DNA from: Asterias rubens
Lineage: Eukaryota > Echinodermata > Asteroidea > Forcipulatida > Asteriidae
DNA length: 64,000 nucleotides
NCBI RefSeq assembly: GCF_902459465.1
Contig: NC_047080.1
Span: 12,436,866 to 12,500,865, forward strand
Direction of reading: 5' to 3'
Below are positions 26,001 through 36,707 of this stretch, in pieces; within the stretch, counting starts at the first letter, position 1; every line of letters begins with the position of its first letter. Under the pieces are notes generated by a model that saw nothing but the letters and a program-made list of their open reading frames with translations, was not told the origin of the DNA and made no database searches. Both the position numbers and the translations under genes were made by a program.

Positions 26001-29000
26001 ATTGTCAAAGTTGGTAATGCTTATCACAACATAAGAGCTTTGTACATAGACCTTACTAACAGCTAAAAGCCAATTTTATCATGCTTCTTCTTGCAGCGTT
26101 GAAACCATTGCCATAGGGTATACGTACAACTCTGTACCTTGCTTTACCCATACACTAATAATACAAGTTGTACCCACAAGGGGGGCTGTAATGTGTGCAG
26201 GGAAGGGGAATGGAACTCATTTAGAGACAGAGTGAGGAAATAAGGTAGAAATGGAAAATAAAATAAACTGGCATATATTTTCTTCAAGACATTTGACAAA
26301 TACTTTGTCTCCTTCCTTAGTATCCCACAAGGTGCTCGTTTATTGACAATTGTAGGAGATCAATTCCCGTGATGATTATCACAGGTTTATTTAACAAGTC
26401 TACAAATTAAAGCTCATAGATTTATGAGAATTTGTGATGACTTACCTGGGCCTTTTGCTCCACCCGGAAGGAGTCGTCCAAGGCGAAATATAACAGCACG
26501 CTCATACTCCTGGACAACCTACAATAGAGAACAGTTAAAATATTTAGGCCTGAAGATACCTGTGTATGTACATGTATAGTGCCCAGCACTGTGCCCTGTA
26601 AAGATGTCGATGTTTAGTTTAAGATGTGGAAAGGAAAACTCACACAATCAGGTAGGGACTGAAAACCCAATCAGCATGCAAGGCTCTGGTCTGAAGTGGG
26701 ATTCGAACCGGAGTCCAAAGAAGTGGAAGTCATGGAAAGAATCAACTGAGCTCCAATAGATAAGAACATATTGGTCTTGTCATTTGGCAATCAGTATTGG
26801 TGTCTAAGCCCTCCTTTTAGACACCATATTGGTCTTGTCATTTGGCAATCAGTATTGGTGTCTAAGCCCTTCTTTTAGACACCATATTGGTCTTGTCATT
26901 TGGCAATCAGTATTGGTGTCTAAGCCCTCCTTTTAGACACCATAGTTCAAATTCACAGGAAACCAAATCACAGGATATTTCTGGGGAATTTAAAGCTAAA
27001 CAGCCAGCTGGCCTTTGATTACATTTTGCAGTTTACCATACATCCTGTTGGTTGGTAAGCAGCAGCTAATTCTATATCTCAAAATTACAGCCATTAATTT
27101 TCAACGGCTTAATTTTGTATTTAACAGCTCATTAAGCTTTAGATTTCCCTCAAGATAAATGCTCCCTCAGCATCCACCTCCCCCAGCGAGCTGTGAGAGC
27201 GGCATCTTCAGGTTATTGATCTAAAAGTTTAAGGGAGCAGACTAACTATACAAACCTTTGTATTTTATCATTCAATCTGGCCATCTCGCTCCCACCTATT
27301 ATTATTACGTTCCAGCACAACACTATTTTGTCCCTTCGAAATGCTACATATCATTCCTCATTATTTTTCATTACCTCAAAACTTTATTAATGAGGGAACC
27401 AATATCTCGTATTTTAAATCACATCTCCTCTCCAGAAACCCCTGGGCTTTGAACAGTCTTCAAGAATCAATTCCTTTAGAGTGATTTTCAGACCACTGAC
27501 CACCATAACTTACTTTCAAATAAAAAATGTTCTTCAGAAACCCAAGGTCAAAGAGCAGTCTTCAAGCATTAGTTCTTTAAGAGTTAATTGCAGACCACCA
27601 TAACTGAACTTTAAATATTAAAGGTCCTTCATGAACCCATCATCGACCTTTCTCAACACATAACTCTATCCATCCTCCCTTCCAATTTATCTTTATCTGA
27701 TCCAATTGTGTCGTTTACTCATACCCCGTTCCGCATCTTTTAACAGGACCTGATTTTCTGCTCCGTTGAACTTTGCTCAATTACGTTGCCCCAACTCCCC
27801 CCCCCCCCAACACCCTCCGGCTAAGGAGAAAATATATAAAAACTAATCTTCCGTTCTGAGTGTTCCATGGCCCATCATCTTATTCAATCAATACTGTTCT
27901 TGCTTTTCAGATCTAAACTATCCCCACCTGAAAGTGTTTTTACAGCACAGCTGCTAATATTAATAATATTATAGACTCCTTTGATGTTGTCTTTATGGTA
28001 AAGTAACATGAAGTTTGTCAATTCTAATTCAGTGTGTGTGTACAAAAAACTAAACCTTGAATAAATTGATACATATTTACGTTGACAGAGAGTTTTTTGT
28101 TTTTTGTTTGCCCATGATGGACTTCTTTTTTCTTCTAAATTTTAATTTATTACTAACAATGCTCCAAATAAATACTGTCGTTCAAGACAGTTTTGCTTCT
28201 TAATGTTATGTGGACAATAATGAAACAAGTATTGTGGGGTTAAACAAAGAAGAAAACAAATTTAAATAACAAAGTAATCACATTCTCATTTTATTTAAAA
28301 GTAAATGAGGGAACTTTCTTCAATAAAAAAATGTCCACAAATTTCATGCAATGTCTTGCAACCTACCATTTGAGTGAATGCACCCCTCCTCCAAATCAAA
28401 TGAGATTTGCCTAATTTGTTTTCTAATTTGACCACCGACTGTGGACTCTGCGTGTTTCACTTCCACAGAGTTTACTCAATAGAGGGATAAATAAATGAAA
28501 TTTGAACCAACCGCATAAATTATTGACAAGGAAATGGGAACCACACAAGTGTTGTGGCAGTAACCTAGAAATGTCAGATGTGCCTCGAGCTAACTTGAAA
28601 GACTCTGCCCGTCCAAAGTAAAATGTGAGATGTTTTTGTGAAATTGAGTGGAACTTAGTGGGTAGTAGATGGGGTAGACGATTGTGGGTTATTGTTAGAT
28701 TCAGAAAGTGCCCCTAAACAAACAGGAACAGTAATTATCACAAAATATTTTAACTTTCCATTTTCAATTTTAGACCTCACTTTTTTATAAAGATGGTCCT
28801 CCCGAAAAAAAAAATGCCATTTAAAATACTAGCAAAGTCTAGAAAAACTATTGACTTATTTGCAGGTTTATTAGGCTTGGGCAGCCTGACCAGTATTACA
28901 ACTGTATTTGCCTGGTGGCTGTAAATCTAAAGAGGGCATGAATTCAGAAAAGATGTTTAAAAAAATATAAAACAGATCACCCATATGCTTGTTTTAGTTT

Positions 29001-32000
29001 CCGCAATCAGACCTATCCAAATACACCAAAATGTCTGCTTAAATACAAACAATTTTCATTCTTTTCTATAAAAAAAAAAGACCTCTGAGGTGCGATTTTG
29101 CCTGGGCATATTTTAAAAATGAAAACCTTAGAATGGAAATCAATCCATAAATTATCTGCATATTAATTTTAAAAATACATTCTCTTTAAATTAAGTGTAA
29201 TTAGAGAAGCTGCTACAGTATAAAAACTGGGGTTTTCTTGAAAATTTTGGTTTTCACAGGCTGTTCCTAGACAAGAAATCCCAAACCAATTTGGTACACA
29301 CTGGCAGGTATAAAGTTACATTTTATTGATGTTGTTTTCTGCTAATGTCGGCCGGATTGACATTTATTGGCATTGGCTTCTCCAGTTTAAATATACATTT
29401 CTGTTGCACACTGTCAAAACATTCTTCTGATTAACTCAATTAGGTTAAAAATTATTCAGTACTTCATTATTTTTGTTACGGTGGATCCAAACGTAGGAAC
29501 TCAACATGCGGATTATAATGCAGTTTATGCATATCAACCAGCAAACTGCTTCAAAATTATTAAAATGAGATTCAATTTCTCAATTTATATTTCGTTTCAG
29601 CGAAGGGAATTGAACATCAGTTGGATTCCTGATTAAACCTCGTCAACGATCCCATCAAATTATAACGGTGTAGAAAAAATTTAAAAACAGTAAAAGAATA
29701 AAGGGGGAAATTGCCCGAGGGACAGGGCTTGGTTAGAACTGTCCGGGGTAGAATGATGGAGTGATTCAGCATGGCTTTAGATACAACCAAAGCGTATTAA
29801 AAATCATCAATCAGTATTGAGGGATTTTATTTCCTCCCTTGAAAAAAGAAAATGGATGAAACTTGAACAGTGACGATTTCACATTTTGTCAGCTTAGAGC
29901 TAAATAGGAAATATAGTTTTTTTGTGGATTAAACAAAACATATAGTTACATAGCAACAAAATATTGTGGGTTATAATCAGTTTAGCATGCAGACTTAAAA
30001 GTTGCCAGTTGACTTTATGCTTGAGTAAAAGGGTCTGAATACGTTTGGTAATGACTCTGAAAATTTATGGCAATACAAACTAGTTTGGATAGAAGTATCA
30101 AATTGGGAATCTTGTTCACTTTGAAGTACTGCAATTATGGAAAAAGTCACCACTTTTTATTAATAATGCATGATTTATGAATCGGTTCTCAAGTGTTTAC
30201 GTCCTTGCATCATACTGTTCAAAAAAAGTGACTGTTTTATTTACATTATCTGAGTCTGCATAAATCCCTTTAAAGTTTAGTCTTGAAAATGGTCGGGAAG
30301 AGGAAGAAAAACATCTTAAAGGAAGTAGCGTTTCCCTCGACTAGAAATGAAAGGCAGGTAAAATTCAATTTAATAGACTAATAACGTTACCATGGTGATG
30401 TGAGTGACGTTATGGGTTGAGCAGCTAATTGCAGAACGGGGAAGAATACAGAAAAGAGAAGAGTTGTTTGTAGAAGGAATACTAACAATACAGGGTAGAC
30501 CTTACCTAAATGTATCAACACTTATTGCAGGTTGGCATAGGTTATAATATCATTCAAAACCACATTTGGATGGTATTGAATGGTCAGACAGTAGGAGGGT
30601 TGACTTTGTACTGTGTAGTATGCATTCACCACAATTGCAGACTGACATGGTTTATTATTCATATTATGAATTATATTGAATGGTCAGACAGTAGGAGGGT
30701 TGACTTTGTACTGTGTAGTATGCATTCACCACAATTGCAGACTGACATGGTTTATTATTCATATTATGAATTATATTGAATGGTCAGACAGTAGGAGGGT
30801 TGACTTTGTACTGTGTAGTATGCATTCACCACAATTGCAGACTGGCATATTGTATTATTTATATTATGAATGGTATTGAATGGTCAGACAGTAGGAGGGT
30901 TGACTTTGTACTGTGTATATGCATTCAACACAATTGCAGACTGGCATGGTTTATTATTCATATTATGAATTATATTGAATGGTCAGACAGTAGGAGGGTT
31001 GACTTTGTACTGTGTAGTATGCATTCAACACAATTGCAGACTGGCATAGTTTATTATTTATATTATGAATGGTACTGAATGGTCAGACAGTAGGAGGGTT
31101 GACTTTGTACTGTGTAGTATGCATTCACCACAATTGCAGACTGGCATGGTTTATTATTCATATTTAATGAATGACAGTGAGTGGTCAGACAGTACAAGGA
31201 TTAAATCAGAAATTGAATAAGCTCTATATATGAGAACATTATCCCTGAGTTCATGTCAAGATATTTAAATGACCCCTGAATAAACTCTTTCATTTGAACT
31301 GGATGAATATTTACTTACCTTGATGCAAACACACAGGGAGAATGGACATGTAAACAAGACGATAAGCATTGACAGACCGGTGAGGATCCATCCACAAATA
31401 CCAATGCCCCCTTCAGGTTCACCAGCTAGGAGAGGAACAAGAGAATAAATGCTTTACTAAATCATTCAATTTGATATGAACGCTCTCATTGTTATCTGCC
31501 AGTTGTGGTACAACCTGTGCATATAAAACTATATGTGTGCATTCAAAATATCACACCCTACCTATTACAGGTTGCAAATAGCCCAGGTTGGACTCCTCCA
31601 TTAACACTGGAAAACATCCTACCTGGGCTAGCTGACAGAGTGCATGGTTTTTAAATGATCGGACAGTAGGAGTGTTGGCTGTGTTATGCATAAACGTCAT
31701 GATATTGCAGCCTGGCGTTGTGTATCTGATATCCAAAACCACAGTAGGTGATATTAAATGGTCCAATAGTAGGAGGGTTGAGTGAATGCTGAGGTGATAA
31801 GTTTAACACTTCGCAGGATGGTCTAGTGTAGCTTTCAATCAATAGAAGGGTTGACATAAGAACCAATAGCTGAAGTGCTATCTGCTGGGCCCAGTTTAAT
31901 AAGCACTTTAGAGCAGAACAACAGCCAATATACTTCGAGTCCAACTATGAGGTTTGTTCTGCTATTCGTTCTGCTATCATCTCAACAACAGCGGAACAAA

Positions 32001-32840
32001 GTTCGGATAACTGTCCATATGCCAGATGGGGCCACCACTTTTTCACTCATTTTTACAAAAAGGGATATCTCATTGAGGTAAATTAGATACTATATCATTT
32101 CATATCGAATGAAAAAGCGGTGGCGCCATACGGAAACTTTTCCCAAAGTTCCCATAATTTTGCATTGTTTGTGACTGGTTCCCTGCTTCATTCCTGCTTT
32201 CAAACAGAATAATTCAAAACTTTACGAAACTGGACGCTATTGTCAGCCAAGTCAAAATATAGGCCTAGTACTAGTACTAGTAGGCAGATTTCCCAAAGCA
32301 CTACCACTACTAGACCCATGGAGGTAGAAATAGCTACACCTCACAAAAAGGAGATGGTCGAACTTTGCTAATAAGAATTTAAATCTTAGCTCTCTTGAGA
32401 AACTGAGCTTGTTGAACTGTTTGTAAAATATAACAACAGACTCTTATGAAGAACGACCAAGCTGGCACATTGTTACAATAGTAACCTTAATTTAATTGTC
32501 TATGACCCAGGCCGGGTAATGGCACCACAAAAACTAAAATCAGGACCCAAAGTTTCAGACGAGCCTACCGCGGTACCATTGAAATGAACGGCACCTCATC
32601 ATTCTTGCCATGCTCGCCAACCAAAACAGTAGGCCTACAATACATTACACTGTACGTTGCTAATAATCTAGGCTCACTGTAGAAGAATCCCCCCCTCTCC
32701 ATATACTCACCTCCGATCACATCTGCCCGATGGTCTGGGGCTGAAGAGTACCCAGTTGTATGCCCCGTTCGAGCTTTTCTATTATTAGAATCCATCAGCT
32801 CCACGTTCTCAGTGGGTTCTGGTGTAACGCGATTTGACAT
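10906..32840 (-). CDS. STOM: stomatin, SPFH/band-7 membrane protein (eight exons)
   Basis: Joining 32711-32840, 31319-31425, 26446-26518, 23688-23770, 23162-23365, 19314-19369, 12505-12583 and 10906-11079 gives 301 codons in one frame; every junction is GT-AG with matching phase. Stomatins are monotopic cholesterol-binding proteins of the inner leaflet that oligomerise and modulate ion channels. Residues 1-50 form a polar cytosolic N-tail. A hydrophobic hairpin follows (about 52-75, [20 protein letters not shown]) with the conserved bend-forming Pro. The SPFH domain starts at [12 protein letters not shown], and nearly invariant blocks follow: [63 protein letters not shown], and YLQTLNTI. Human stomatin is 288 residues. 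The protein ends PIDLLR, shorter than vertebrate C-tails; a donor-like AAG|gtaagc overlaps the stop, so a further C-terminal exon is possible. STOML3 or podocin-type paralogues are less likely but not excluded. Confidence 0.93.
11080..12504. other. stomatin intron 7
   Basis: 1.4 kb with a long C-rich run (about 11453-11480) and a GC-richer patch near 12030-12110. No gene or recognisable element is seen. Confidence 0.6.
12505..12583 (-). CDS. STOM: stomatin exon 7
   Basis: Residues 218-244, [20 protein letters not shown] then REARAK, the most conserved stretch of the family. Starts in phase 2 after ctccag and ends in phase 0 before gtcagt. Confidence 0.93.
12975..13307. mobile_element. TTAA-type MITE, family P copy 2 (decayed)
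   Basis: Shares ttggcaattactca, gagcactggagagctg, tctgaaagcacacaattc, gcaactttgatgaccaatt and gggatacaccaagtga with the copy at 7378-7757 in the same order. The termini are eroded and the TTAA flanks are not recognisable. Confidence 0.7.
17056..17140 (+). repeat. 53-bp tandem duplication
   Basis: tatcttaaacaaccttaggg plus acatacctcagc occurs at 17056 and again at 17109, separated by agttccagagagtgattcat-type sequence. It lies in stomatin intron 6. Confidence 0.8.
19314..19369 (-). CDS. STOM: stomatin exon 6
   Basis: Short 56-nt exon, residues 200-217 plus two bases: [18 protein letters not shown]. It exactly bridges exons 5 and 7 in phase (0 in, 2 out), and Ile218 is split across the next junction. 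The acceptor has a long pyrimidine tract and the donor is gtaagt. Confidence 0.93.
19370..23161. other. stomatin intron 5
   Basis: 3.8 kb with poly-C runs near 19687 and 21051 and a poly-T/poly-G run near 21905-21929. No element with clear termini is seen, and there are no credible exons. Confidence 0.55.
23162..23365 (-). CDS. STOM: stomatin exon 5
   Basis: Residues 132-199, [20 protein letters not shown] onward to [11 protein letters not shown], the core of the SPFH domain. Exactly 204 nt, phase 0 at both ends. It begins with GTG after an acceptor; this is internal, not a start codon. Confidence 0.94.
23366..23687. other. stomatin intron 4
   Basis: 322 bp, AT-rich; nothing else seen. Confidence 0.7.
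23688..23770 (-). CDS. STOM: stomatin exon 4
   Basis: Residues 104-131, [20 protein letters not shown] then SFDVPPQE. Includes the Cys of FILPC that corresponds to a palmitoylated Cys in human stomatin, from memory. Phase 1 in, 0 out; donor gtaggg. Confidence 0.92.
23771..26445. other. stomatin intron 3
   Basis: 2.7 kb, AT-rich with a poly-C run near 25962-25974. No recognisable gene or element. Confidence 0.5.
26446..26518 (-). CDS. STOM: stomatin exon 3
   Basis: Residues 80-103 plus one base: [20 protein letters not shown] then AKGP, the start of the SPFH domain. Phase 0 in, 1 out, donor gtaagt. Confidence 0.93.
26625..26755 (-). mobile_element. tRNA-headed SINE, family S copy 2
   Basis: On the minus strand a B box ggttcgaatc (26700-26709) is followed by ...cagtccctacctgattgtg and gagttttcc, as in copy 1 at 6477-6653. 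The A-box part is decayed. Confidence 0.6.
26767..26943 (+). repeat. 59-bp tandem repeat, three copies
   Basis: The unit starts catattggtcttgtcatttg and continues through gcaatcagtattggtgtcta to ttttagacac. The three copies are almost identical, so the expansion is recent. Confidence 0.92.
30545..31195 (+). repeat. ~100-bp satellite array, about six copies
   Basis: The tggtcagacagtaggagggt block starts at 30581, 30681, 30781, 30881, 30980 and 31080, a period of 100 (99 once), with a partial seventh unit near 31182. Units also share gcattcaccacaattgcaga and ttattattcatattatgaat. The same family occurs in the HDHD3 intron (4986-5323) and in stomatin intron 1 (31640-31800). The ORFs running through it arise from repetition and are not genes. 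Confidence 0.93.
31319..31425 (-). CDS. STOM: stomatin exon 2 (membrane hairpin)
   Basis: Residues 44-79, [20 protein letters not shown] then [16 protein letters not shown]: the hydrophobic intramembrane hairpin with its conserved Pro. Phase 1 in, 0 out, donor gtaagt. Confidence 0.92.
31426..32710. other. stomatin intron 1
   Basis: 1.3 kb. The stretch 31640-31800 is another relative of the ~100-bp satellite (cagtaggag...ttg, cctggcg, ccaaaaccacagtagg). A tract of cta-gta repeats lies near 32271-32284. Confidence 0.55.
32711..32840 (-). CDS. STOM: stomatin exon 1 (start codon)
   Basis: Residues 1-43 plus one base, [20 protein letters not shown] onward, a polar N-tail typical of the family in character but not in sequence. 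ATG 32838-32840 is the first ATG in this frame after the upstream stop; longer readings need a TTG start. Donor gtgagt. Confidence 0.82.
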
Positions 32841-33453
32841 GGGAAACAGATTTCCCCGATCCGACCACCGACTCGCACGCCGTGAAATGAAGCACACACT
32901 CCCCACGATTGTCTCTCTCCAACTCGCTCGCGCTCGCAATGCCCGGGTGAGAAAAACACCACAAATAATTACCAATGATAATTTATTACGATTTCATGTG
33001 CCCAGTGTGGAAGCACAGAGGTCAAACGTTCCCTTGGGATGGAAGCGGTGCGATGGCGCTCTAAACTACCCCGCAGCGATCCTCAACCGTCGATACCTCG
33101 CCTCGCCGCAACAATAATTCCCGCGCTGCTGCCTCAAATTTCGATTAAAGTCTATCAGTGAGCGCGCGCGTACGTGCAGAAAAAAATGAAAACCCCATCC
33201 CCCATTGAGTAAAAGTCGGTTCTGCAGTGTCCTTGATAAGCCATACAATTCGCTTCAAAGACTCACTAGTAAAAGTATCTGTTACAGTCTACTTTCAGCT
33301 TCGTTTTACAACTGTTCTTTTACAAATTTGTAGAATTGTGAGGTTTCGTGAATTGTTTTTAAAATAATATTGTTCAAGTCCTCATGCCGGCGCGCCGATC
33401 TTAGCAGAGGAGTTCAACAGCGCCATCTATTGACGAACATGTTTGAGAACAGG

Positions 33454-33614
33454 GATTTCACAAAGGTAGTCCTAACTTAGGACCAGTCCTAGACAATGCT
33501 AAGAGATAGGACCAGTCCTAAGTTAGGATGAGTTACTGGTCCTAACTTAGGACCAGTCCTATCTCTTAGCATTGCCTAGGACTAGTCCTAAGTTAGGACT
33601 ACCTTTGTGAAATC
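33454..33614. mobile_element. 161-bp foldback element (family B)
   Basis: Ends gatttcacaaaggtagtcct and its exact reverse complement. Inside, cctaacttagga and its inverse recur several times, so almost the whole element folds into one long hairpin with repeated sub-palindromes. Noncoding. Confidence 0.85.
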
Positions 33615-34228
33615 AACCAGGTACACTAACCTCTGAGACCTGTAAGCCCCTAATTGAAGAAAAGAAAAAACTCTCATGCATAATAAAAAGTTTGTTGTTT
33701 TTTTTTTCAAATTTATTTTGTCTAACCATCCCCATGTCAAGAAACGGTCCTGGAGGTAAGTACATCAAAATAATATACTAACCTCTACTCTGAGACCTGG
33801 TATTTGAAAACAATATATTATCGGAGGGGGCCCATACAGGTTCTGTTTTCAAGTCTCTTATTAGGGTATAAAATAATACATCCCCATGTCACAAGAAACG
33901 GGTGTCACACATTTTTTTAGTAGGCCTACATCGAATGGAATAACCTCTAAGCCGGTAGATGCAAATAATGTTTTTATCTCATAATGATTAAAAGACATTA
34001 CCCCGAAGATACAATATCGATATCGTCCTATTGGATGACACATTACTTGTTTTACCGCCATTTTTTTTTATAATGGAAAAGTGAACCGGTATACGTGCGT
34101 TTTACCAGCACATGACTCGCTAATGGTCACGACTGCACGTTTCATCAACCGATGGCGGTCATGCAAAAGTTTTGTAATACCTAGTGCTGACCCTTAGGAA
34201 TCAACTTATAATTGTTGGTTTGTGAGTA

Positions 34229-34470
34229 AAGCGCTAGTCTTGGTGCAAGACGTTTCTCGTTTCCCTTTCACGCACACCGCGGTCAAATTCACCGACAGCG
34301 CGCGCGCCGACTCACCTGACTTTAGTCCACTCACCGCCCCCGGAGAAACGGGGCGCGGTGAGTGGACTACAAGTCAGGTGAGTCGTTGCGCGCGCTGTCG
34401 GTGAATAATTGGCCGCGGTGTGCGTGAAAAGGAAACGTGAAACGTCTTGCACCAAGACTAGTAAAGCGCT
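34229..34470. mobile_element. 242-bp foldback abutting a SINE (family C)
   Basis: A nearly complete inverted repeat. Left arm agcgctagtcttggtgcaag ... accgacagcgcgcgc ... ctgactttagtccactcaccg; the right arm is its reverse complement with small indels. GC content is well above the surroundings. The right arm runs directly into a tRNA-like head, so the two may form one composite element. Confidence 0.8.
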
Positions 34471-34700
34471 CGCCTCTCACACCAAGGTGACCCCTGTTCG
34501 ATTCCCGGCCAGGGCCATATTGAGTTGTTCTTTTGTTCCCTACTGTGCCACGAGGGTTTTCCAGACCATCCGGTTTTCCTCCCTCGGGAAAAATCAAACA
34601 CTTTCGATCTTGGCTGTGCTCCGTGGTCATAATGGGTTGATGTGGCTGGCAGCCAGAGGCACCCTTGCATGCCTGCTTATCGAACACGTTGCAGCCGCGT
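34470..34700 (+). mobile_element. tRNA-headed SINE, family S copy 3
   Basis: Head agcgctcgcctctcacacca ... tgttcgattccc (B box about 34495-34506), then ttgttccctactgtg, gagggttttcc and ggttttcctccc, the order seen in copies at 6477-6653 and 26625-26755 (on the other strand). Confidence 0.65.
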
Positions 34701-35193
34701 CCTTCGCAATATCAGCTCTTAGCTGCTAGATAAGGATAATATTATCATAGCTATTTCTTTTACACATTAACTGAAAGAAATGCATGCACTTTACAGGAAG
34801 AAAGGTAAAGAGCAACAAATTTACAAACAGTTCTAAGCAAACAAAAGGATAAAACTGAACAACAGGCAATAGAAAACAAAATAATGAGATTTGAGCTGAG
34901 TTTTGAAGTGCATGTTCTATGCTCTGTTGAAAGCGGATGTAGCTGGGCGGGCAGAGAGTTCCAAAGTTGGGGGCAGCACTCATGGAGAAAGTCCTTGAAC
35001 TGAAAGATTTAGTTTGTACTGATGGTGAGGAGATGTTGATGAGGAACGGAGTGGACGGGCTGGTGGATACATGATGAGGTCAACCAGGTAAATCATTTAC
35101 AGGCATTTTTTTAGGGCCTCCACAGTGAACTGTGTTTACTACTATTCTAGAAACTATTATCTCACTAGCTGTAAGCTTGATCGGCCTAGCTGC

Positions 35194-35582
35194 CTTAAAG
35201 ACAGTGTACACTATTGGTAATTGTCAAAGATCAGTTTTCTCACCTGGTGTATCTCAACATATTATGCATAAAATAACAAACCTGTGAAAATTTGAGCTCG
35301 ATCGGTCGTTGGAGTGGCAAGATAACTATGAAAGAAAAAAACGCCCTTGTCACACGAAGTTGTGTGCGTTTGATGGTTGATTTCGAGACCTCAAGTTCTA
35401 AACTTGAGGTCTCGAAATCAAATTCGTGGAAAATTACTCCTTTCTCCAAAACTAGGTTACTTCAGAGGGAGCTGTTTCTCACAAAGTTTTATACCATCAA
35501 CCTCTCCCCATTACTCGTTACAAAGTAAGGTTTTATGCCAATAATTATTTTGAGTAATTACCAATAGTGTCCACTGCCTTTA
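35194..35582. mobile_element. TTAA-type MITE, family P copy 3 with internal hairpin
   Basis: Ends ttaaagacagtgtacactat and the matching inverse atagtgtccactgccttta, with TTAA at 35194-35197 and a mutated right site. It lies in the opposite orientation to the copies at 7.4 and 13.0 kb and shares gagaaacagctccctctgaa-type and gatacaccaggtga-type phrases with them. Uniquely it carries a 41-nt perfect hairpin at 35379-35419 (gatttcgagacctcaagtt, cta, inverse arm). Confidence 0.78.
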
Positions 35583-35681
35583 TTTAAAGCACGCGATAAA
35601 GTTATACCATGATTTAAAACGAGGACTCGAGGACTTCCCAAAATGTTGCCGCCTTATACAAATAAGCATCCAGCAAAAACC

Positions 35682-35930
35682 TGAACAAAACCTTGAACAC
35701 AACCTGAATACAATCTGAACACAACATGAATAATATGATCTGAATAAACCTGAATACAACCTGAATAATACCTGAATAATACCCGAATAAACCTGAATAC
35801 AAGCTGAAACCTGAATAAATCTGAATACAACCTGAATACAACCTGAATAATACCTGAATATACCTGAATAATACCTGAATAATACCTGAATAGGCATAAT
35901 ACCTGAACAAACCTGAATAAAACTCGAACA
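35682..35930 (-). repeat. 10-13-bp minisatellite (acctgaata units)
   Basis: About twenty units of (a)cctgaata(ca/at) with variable linkers. The minus strand stays open in all three frames (rich in YSGII and QVLFR), giving false ORFs of more than 100 codons. Confidence 0.88.
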
Positions 35931-36341
35931 AACTGACCGTACTCGGTCGTTTTAATTTCATAAGAATGCATCGAACTGATGAAAGACTCGTATTTCTAAG
36001 CATAGAGGAAAGTCCTTCCTCTATGTTCTAAGTATTGCTCTAATCGGTGGTTGCTTTTGCTCCTTAATATACAAACCTACTTCTGAAAGCCCACAGCCCG
36101 GCGGACCGATTTTCCTGGGACACCATCCACCCCCTCCAACACACCCCGCCCCTTTCCCCTTCCCCCCAGCGGTAATAATGTGATAGCGCCCTCATTCGCT
36201 AGAAGTGACACATCGACTGTCGAGTAGCAACAAAGGACGCCATTTTAACCGAATTGCGAAAAATGATTGACACAATGTTTTGAAAATAGAATTTGGACTC
36301 TGGAATACTTCTGTGTAAATACACAGAACGTCAGCCACAGT

Positions 36342-36707
36342 ATGGAATTCTTGCAGTATAGAACGGGGACAAGTTTTCAGGGAAGTTCATCGGTCGGACA
36401 GACTGGTGATAATGGAGGAATGAGTGTTGAAGATCTGGTGTTATCGATGAGAAAAGATCTTTTCGATGACGATTCGTCTGCCGTTCCAAACTCAGTTAGT
36501 CCGGCAGCAGAGTACGGCATCAACCCGGCCAGGTCGGTCACTGGAGTTCACGTTCAACCCGGTGCAGTTTCTGTACGAGTAAACGGTATAGGAAATAACG
36601 CTGACCCTCAAAGAATCAGACATTTTGCTGAAAGGAGTAACGAAGTTGAGCAGTTTTATCAACATGATCAACAGGTTGTTAATTTCAGGCAGAGTTCACA
36701 AGAAATG
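36342..36707 (+). CDS. PDZ-scaffold exon 1
   Basis: Residues 1-122 from ATG 36342 (MEFLQYRTG), the first ATG in this open frame; the frame is open further upstream but only from a TTG. Ends phase 0 before gtaaac, the weakest donor of the gene. The stretch MSVEDLVLSMRKDLFDDD could be a short helical motif. Confidence 0.72.

Larger units (their letters stand above)
26519..31318. other. stomatin intron 2
   Basis: 4.8 kb. It contains a SINE (26625-26755), a 59-bp triplication (26767-26943), a poly-C run near 27798, a possible decayed MITE end near 30025-30150, and a ~100-bp satellite array (30545-31195). The rest is AT-rich without visible structure. Confidence 0.55.
32841..36341. other. intergenic region between the divergent stomatin and PDZ genes
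   Basis: 3.5 kb. A GC- and CpG-richer patch at 32841-33180 next to stomatin exon 1 likely holds its promoter. Then come a foldback (33454-33614), a large foldback (34229-34470), a SINE (34470-34700), a MITE (35194-35582), a minisatellite (35682-35930) and the PDZ-gene upstream region (about 36100-36341), which has a gacgccattttaacc YY1-like site at about 36237. Confidence 0.55.

Noticed and set aside
30510-31078. Overlapping ORFs of 67-100 codons in the 30.5-31.1 kb region
   Set aside because: They are the ~100-bp satellite read in successive frames; the same phrases repeat in shifted frames.
32841-32975. Longer stomatin N-terminus
   Set aside because: Needs a TTG start; the first ATG is at 32838-32840.
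35580-36003. Three overlapping minus-strand ORFs of 105-129 codons rich in YSGIIQVLFR
   Set aside because: Products of a 10-13-bp minisatellite open in all frames; no domain and no unique sequence.
36267-36341. Longer N-terminus of the PDZ scaffold
   Set aside because: Also needs a TTG start; ATG 36342 is the first in frame.
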